Shown here one piece after another: positions 60,156 through 64,000 of a DNA stretch of 64,000 nucleotides. Source of the stretch: Flavobacterium endoglycinae (GTDB taxonomy: Bacteria > Bacteroidota > Bacteroidia > Flavobacteriales > Flavobacteriaceae); assembly GCF_017352115.1 (NCBI RefSeq), contig NZ_CP071448.1:682001-746000 (forward strand), written 5' to 3'. Numbering within the stretch: position 1 is the first letter of the stretch; every line of letters begins with the position of its first letter. The notes beneath the pieces were generated by a model. It was given only the letters and a program-made list of their open reading frames with translations. It was not told the DNA's origin and did no database searches. The position numbers and the translations under genes are program-made.

Positions 60156-61124
60156 ATGTTGAAAATTAAAAATTTACTCTTTGCACTACTTTTACTTTTA
60201 CCTCAATTCTTTTTCGCACAATACACTGATGTGATTAATTCCAATCGTCCAGGCGAGACAATGTCGGCTTATGCAGTTGGGAAATCAGTTATTCAGGGCG
60301 AAATTGGTGTTTATGGTATTAAAGAAAAACACGATTTGTTAAATTATGACGCAAGCGGTTTTGGTACCGATTTAAGCATTAGATACGGTGCTTTTTTAGA
60401 AAAATTAGAATTTATTCTAGATTTGCAGTATCAAATGGAAAACTTTGACACACCCTATACCAGTTATAAAAAAAATAATTTCAGACAAACCGTTTTAGGA
60501 GCTAAGTATTTAATTTACGATCCTTATAAAAATCCAAGTAAAGAAGCTAATATTTACAGTTACAGAGCTAATCACAGCTTTAAATGGCGTGAATTAATCC
60601 CAGCTGTTTCTATATTTGCAGGAGCAAATTTTGTGGGTGCTGATAATCCGTATTACTTTTCACCCGATGGTGCCATTTCGCCTAAAGTGGCCTTAGTAAC
60701 CCAAAATTTATTTGGAGGCGGAAGATGGGTTTTTGTAACCAATATTATTGCAGATTACATCGGAACAGATTATCCAAGTTATGGCTACATCTTGACTTTA
60801 ACACACGGGTTTAATGCAAAATGGTCTGGTTTTGTAGAAAATCAAGGATATAAAAGTGATTTCTACAGCGATGCTATTGTTCGTGGAGGAGCTGCTTATC
60901 TATTATCCCCAAATATGCAGGTTGATGCATCTATAAGTACCAATTTTAAAAACACACCATCGATTTTGTATGGCGGAGTTGGGTTTTCATGGAGATATGA
61001 TCAATGGTATAAAAATAAACAAGACGAAAATAAAGCCAGAGACAGAGCTAAAAAGAATCCAGATAATGAAAAAGCCATAGATTATCAGGAAAAAGAAAGA
61101 AAACGTAAGGCAAAATACGAATAA
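60156..61124 (+). CDS. outer-membrane transporter-like beta-barrel protein
   Basis: A 322-aa protein with a signal peptide (ends PQFFFAQ) and a barrel-like series of alternating strands. It opens with YTDVINSNRPGETMSAYAVG, typical of the MetA-pathway phenol-degradation/transporter family (PF13557-like). The C-terminal 40 residues are charged (ENKARDRAKKNPDNEKAIDY) and form an unusual hydrophilic tail after the barrel. Role unknown; a porin-like channel or an anchor is possible. The start at 60156 is chosen from the promoter box position and the signal peptide. It precedes the GNAT-like gene by 44 bp. Confidence 0.75.
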   Translation: MLKIKNLLFALLLLLPQFFFAQYTDVINSNRPGETMSAYAVGKSVIQGEIGVYGIKEKHDLLNYDASGFGTDLSIRYGAFLEKLEFILDLQYQMENFDTPYTSYKKNNFRQTVLGAKYLIYDPYKNPSKEANIYSYRANHSFKWRELIPAVSIFAGANFVGADNPYYFSPDGAISPKVALVTQNLFGGGRWVFVTNIIADYIGTDYPSYGYILTLTHGFNAKWSGFVENQGYKSDFYSDAIVRGGAAYLLSPNMQVDASISTNFKNTPSILYGGVGFSWRYDQWYKNKQDENKARDRAKKNPDNEKAIDYQEKERKRKAKYE

Positions 61125-61168
61125 CATTCATTAACAAAACTCTAAATCAGAGACTTAATCAATCTTAA

Positions 61169-62287
61169 ATGATTACAATTACAGAAGCCAAAACCAAAAA
61201 AGAATTAACGGAATACATCAAATTTCCTTTTTCATTATACAAAGACAGTCCATATTGGGTACCGCCTATTATTGCTGATGAATTAGAATCATTTGATAAA
61301 ACCAAAAATCCTGTTTTTGACAATGCAGAAGCATACTTCTATCTGGCTTACCGAAACAATGAAATTGTGGGCAGAATTACAGCCATTATCAATTGGTCTG
61401 AGGTTAATAATCAACACAAGAGAAAAGTTCGTTTTGGATGGTTTGATGTTATTGATGATATCGAAGTAACAAAAGCACTTCTGGAAAAAGTTTTTGAATT
61501 AGGCCGAAAACACAATTTAGAACATGTAGAAGGCCCTATGGGATTCTCAAATCTAGACAAAGTGGGTTTATTAACCGAAGGTTACGATCAAGTAGGAACC
61601 ATGATTACCTGGTACAATCATGCTTATTATGTAACTCATTTAGAGCAATTGGGTTTTCAGGTAGAAAAACAATATATTGAAAGTATCTTTCCTTTCTCAA
61701 ATGTAAAACCAGAATTCTTTCAAAAAGCTCAAGCATTAATCAAAAAGCGTTATGGATTAAAACCGCTTAATTTTACCAAAACAAAAGACATAATGCCTCA
61801 CGTAGACAAAATGTTTGACTTGTTTAATGAAACGTATGCCAAACTAGCGTCGTTTGTAGCTATTTCTGACATTCAAAAGGAATATTTTAAAAAGAAATAC
61901 ATCAGCTTTATCAACCCAGAATACATCAAATTTGTTCTCGACGAAAATGATAATCTTGTAGCTTTCAGCATTGTAATGCCAAGCTTTACCGAAGCATTGC
62001 AAAAAATAAGAGGAAAATTGTTCCCTTTTGGATTTCTTCAATTATTAAAAGCGAAAAAACACAGTAAAGATGTTGTTTTCTATCTTATCGGAATTCATCC
62101 AGAGTATCAGAACAAAGGTGTAACAGCCATCATTTTTGATGAATACTATAAAACGTTTTCAGAAAAAGGAATTAAAAACTGCATTAGAACTCCTGAATTA
62201 TTAGAGAATAATGCCATCCATTTGTTGTGGAAAAACTTTGACCCAAAGATCCACTGCCAAAGAAAAACGTATTTGAAAAATCTTTAA
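61169..62287 (+). CDS. GNAT-fold N-acyltransferase-like protein
   Basis: A 372-aa cytoplasmic protein containing a GNAT fold. The N-terminal part has YKDSPYWVPPIIADELESFD and an AYFYLAYRNNEIVGRITAII strand-turn. The C-terminal part has FYLIGIHPEYQNKGVTAIIF, the acetyl-CoA pyrophosphate loop (Q-x-x-G-x-x-A). Two tandem GNAT-like halves are likely given the length. Similar proteins are common in Bacteroidota and their substrate is unknown to me. Probably co-transcribed with the outer-membrane protein gene; terminated by a strong hairpin. Confidence 0.82.
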   Translation: MITITEAKTKKELTEYIKFPFSLYKDSPYWVPPIIADELESFDKTKNPVFDNAEAYFYLAYRNNEIVGRITAIINWSEVNNQHKRKVRFGWFDVIDDIEVTKALLEKVFELGRKHNLEHVEGPMGFSNLDKVGLLTEGYDQVGTMITWYNHAYYVTHLEQLGFQVEKQYIESIFPFSNVKPEFFQKAQALIKKRYGLKPLNFTKTKDIMPHVDKMFDLFNETYAKLASFVAISDIQKEYFKKKYISFINPEYIKFVLDENDNLVAFSIVMPSFTEALQKIRGKLFPFGFLQLLKAKKHSKDVVFYLIGIHPEYQNKGVTAIIFDEYYKTFSEKGIKNCIRTPELLENNAIHLLWKNFDPKIHCQRKTYLKNL

Positions 62288-62333
62288 TTTTAGTAATCAC
62301 TTAAGCTTAATCGTTACTAAAAATTAAAACATA

Positions 62334-62367
62334 AAAAATCCATTCGCCCCCAAACGAATGGATTTTT
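62334..62367. terminator. bidirectional terminator after the GNAT-like gene
   Basis: AAAAATCCATTCG (62334-62346) and CGAATGGATTTTT (62355-62367), 8-base loop. It lies between convergent genes. A near-identical stem occurs at 62924-62956. Confidence 0.9.
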
Positions 62368-62386
62368 CATTTTCATAAACACTTTA

Positions 62387-62872
62387 TTACTCTACTTTAC
62401 AATCTACTTTTACTAAAGTATTTTTTTGATCAAATTTTATCTGTTTTCTATCTTTAAAAGAAACTTTATCATTTGCTGTTACTACTTCTCCGTAACCTTC
62501 AATTAGAGTTCCGTCTTTTTGAAGAAAAATTACTTCTCTTACAGATGAAACTCCTTCAGAACTAAACGTATAATCGGCAATTAAAGTATCACCTTTCATG
62601 TTTCCAATCAAAGTTCCTTCGTTTTTATCTTTTCCTACTAAATCATATCTTAATTTCCCATTTACTTCCTGATGAGAATTTACATTAAAGCTCATTGCGA
62701 TTACATTTCCTTTTGAACTCCATTCATAACATTGATCTCCAGCTGGTTCTACAATTTCAGCTTCTTTTGGTGGACTTGGTGTAATTTGTACTGGTTCTGT
62801 AGTGGTAATTTCTTTTTTACAAGAAACGAGAACTGTCACAATAAGACTCGATATTGCTAATACTTTTTTCAT
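62387..62872 (-). CDS. putative lipoprotein, unknown function
   Basis: A 161-aa predicted lipoprotein (signal ends TVLVSCKKEIT; Cys at 18). The mature protein is Pro/Glu-rich at first (QITPSPPKEAEIVEPAGDQ) and then a small beta-rich domain with CYEWSSKGNVIAMSFNVN, GTLIGNMKGDTLIADYTF and a final CKVE, so two Cys residues may pair. This domain style is common in small Bacteroidota lipoproteins. No function assigned. It is flanked by terminators with the same stem. Confidence 0.7.
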   Translation of the reverse strand: MKKVLAISSLIVTVLVSCKKEITTTEPVQITPSPPKEAEIVEPAGDQCYEWSSKGNVIAMSFNVNSHQEVNGKLRYDLVGKDKNEGTLIGNMKGDTLIADYTFSSEGVSSVREVIFLQKDGTLIEGYGEVVTANDKVSFKDRKQIKFDQKNTLVKVDCKVE

Positions 62873-62923
62873 AACTCTTTATTTTTATTTTGTTGATTAT
62901 GACATAAAGTTACCCCAAATAAA

Positions 62924-62956
62924 AAAAAATCCATTCGCATAACGAATGGATTTTTT
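62924..62956 (-). terminator. terminator downstream of the alpha-oxoamine synthase gene
   Basis: ATCCATTCG (62929-62937) pairs with CGAATGGAT (62943-62951) over CATAA, with A and T runs outside. Same stem as at 62334-62367. It lies 40 bp past the stop on the minus strand. Confidence 0.85.
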
Positions 62957-62995
62957 ACATAATTCCCACTTTCAGGAATATAATTTTATAAGTGA

Positions 62996-64000
62996 TTACG
63001 AAACGTCGACTGTAGTACGTTCAGCAATTTCTTTATAAGTTCCGTTAGTCAGTTTTTCACGAATTGCTTCAAAAGCTGTCAAAGTTTCTTCGATATCTGC
63101 TAAAGTATGAGAAGCCGTAGGAATCATTCTCAATAGGATAATTCCTTTTGGAATAACTGGATATACTACGATAGAAAGGAAAATACCGTAATTTTCTCTT
63201 AAATCGTTAACCATTACCATTGCTTCTGGAATACTTCCTTCTAAGTAAACTGGTGTAATACAAGTATTTGTATCACCAATGTTAAATCCTTTTTCTTTAA
63301 GACCGTTTTGTAACGCATTTACGTTTTCCCAAAGTTTGTCTTTAATTGAAGAAGAATTACGTAATAACTCTAAACGTTTTAATGAACCAATTGTCTGGAT
63401 CATTGGCAATGCTTTAGCAAACATTTGAGAACGTAAGTTGTATTTTAAGTAATCGATAACTGTTTTATCTGCTGCTACGAAAGCACCAATATTAGCCATA
63501 GATTTTGCAAAAGTAGAGAAGTAAACATCAATATCGTCTTGAACTCCCTGCTCCTCACCTGCTCCGGCACCTGTTTTTCCAAGTGTACCAAAACCGTGTG
63601 CATCATCAACTAATAATCTAAAGTTGTATTTTTTCTTTAATGCAGCGATTTCTTTTAATTTACCCTGCTGACCACGCATTCCAAAAACACCTTCAGTAAT
63701 AAATAAAATACCTCCGCCTGTTTCTTCGGCCATTTTAGTAGCACGCTGCAGGTTTTTTTCCATACTTTCAAGATCATTGTGTTTGTACGTAAAACGTTTA
63801 CCCATGTGTAAACGAACACCATCAATGATACAAGCATGCGAATCAACATCATATACAATAATGTCGTTTTTTGTTACCAAAGCATCAATAATAGAAACCA
63901 TTCCTTGGTAACCGAAATTTAATAAATAAGCAGATTCTTTCATTACAAAAGAAGCAAGCTCATTCTCTAATTGCTCATGATAAGTAGTGTGTCCAGACAT
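62996..64000 (-). CDS. alpha-oxoamine synthase, serine palmitoyltransferase-like (partial)
   Basis: PLP enzyme that condenses an amino acid with an acyl-CoA and releases CO2. The visible 334 residues run off the right edge; about 80 N-terminal residues are missing, so the ATG at the border is internal. Landmarks: SGHTTYHEQLENELA at the glycine-rich start, DVDSHACIIDGVRL, the PLP-binding LVDDAHGFGTLG and FSTFAKSMANIGAF with the Schiff-base Lys. Candidates are serine palmitoyltransferase (sphingolipids), cysteate acyltransferase (capnine sulfonolipids, known from Flavobacterium), or glycine C-acetyltransferase. The length and KHNDLESMEKNL segment favour the first two. No pathway neighbours are visible. 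Confidence 0.8.
   Translation of the reverse strand: MSGHTTYHEQLENELASFVMKESAYLLNFGYQGMVSIIDALVTKNDIIVYDVDSHACIIDGVRLHMGKRFTYKHNDLESMEKNLQRATKMAEETGGGILFITEGVFGMRGQQGKLKEIAALKKKYNFRLLVDDAHGFGTLGKTGAGAGEEQGVQDDIDVYFSTFAKSMANIGAFVAADKTVIDYLKYNLRSQMFAKALPMIQTIGSLKRLELLRNSSSIKDKLWENVNALQNGLKEKGFNIGDTNTCITPVYLEGSIPEAMVMVNDLRENYGIFLSIVVYPVIPKGIILLRMIPTASHTLADIEETLTAFEAIREKLTNGTYKEIAERTTVDVS

Noticed and set aside
1..64000. tRNA, rRNA or riboswitch genes
   Set aside because: I looked for tRNA T-arm and acceptor patterns and for known riboswitch-like leaders in the larger gaps and saw none; a covariance-model search could still find one.

Overview
The window is about 64 kb of low-GC (about one third G+C), densely packed DNA that reads as the chromosome of a flavobacterium (phylum Bacteroidota, close to Flavobacterium). 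The basis is gene content: SusC/SusD outer-membrane systems, DUF937, DUF4834 and TIGR02757 genes, surface lipoproteins with Cys-plus-acidic signals, and promoter boxes of the Bacteroidota TAnnTTTG type. I see no tRNA, rRNA, CRISPR array, prophage or insertion sequence.

Layout. 1-10.3 kb, almost all minus strand: topoisomerase IV (parC cut by the left edge, parE), pncB, a small operon (BrkB-like membrane protein, FMN reductase, transglutaminase-fold protein), a DUF2459 protein and ychF. 10.6-15 kb: a TonB-dependent receptor, a secreted protein and a two-cluster ferredoxin. 15.2-18.5 kb: LuxC-type acyl-CoA reductase, serC and serA. 18.6-22.4 kb: small flavobacterial proteins, a LolD-type ATPase carrying two inserted membrane helices, and TIGR02757. 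22.7-30.7 kb: DEAD-box helicase, lactonase-type propeller, BatA/VWA protein, a dihydroorotase relative lacking its metal ligands, and two hydrolases. 30.9-38 kb: lipoproteins, an MBL hydrolase, a large conserved protein of unknown role, bcp, a cluster-less endonuclease III, a TPR protein, and an ECF sigma factor followed by a 48-residue protein. 38.3-50 kb: a polysaccharide utilisation locus (sensor-regulator, SusC, SusD, glycan-binding lipoprotein, two GH16 enzymes), predicted to act on beta-1,3-glucan such as laminarin. 50.2-60 kb: uvrA, then a surface-polysaccharide group (flippase, GT4, YfhO) interrupted by a nucleotidyltransferase plus 55-residue protein. 60-64 kb: outer-membrane barrel protein, GNAT-type protein, lipoprotein and an alpha-oxoamine synthase cut by the right edge.

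The intergenic DNA is the most unusual part. Many gaps are filled by low-complexity repeats with a 7- or 8-base period whose words differ from gap to gap, and several of them fold back into long palindromes. Other gaps hold small hairpin clusters or about 100-bp paired elements. Strong rho-independent terminators are common, and in two places near-identical terminators flank a gene on both sides.

The points most worth following are the membrane insertion in the LolD-type ATPase, the heptad/octad intergenic repeats, the nucleotidyltransferase pair, the metal-ligand-less dihydroorotase and the iron-sulfur-less endonuclease III. Family names were assigned by reading the proteins; no search was run.
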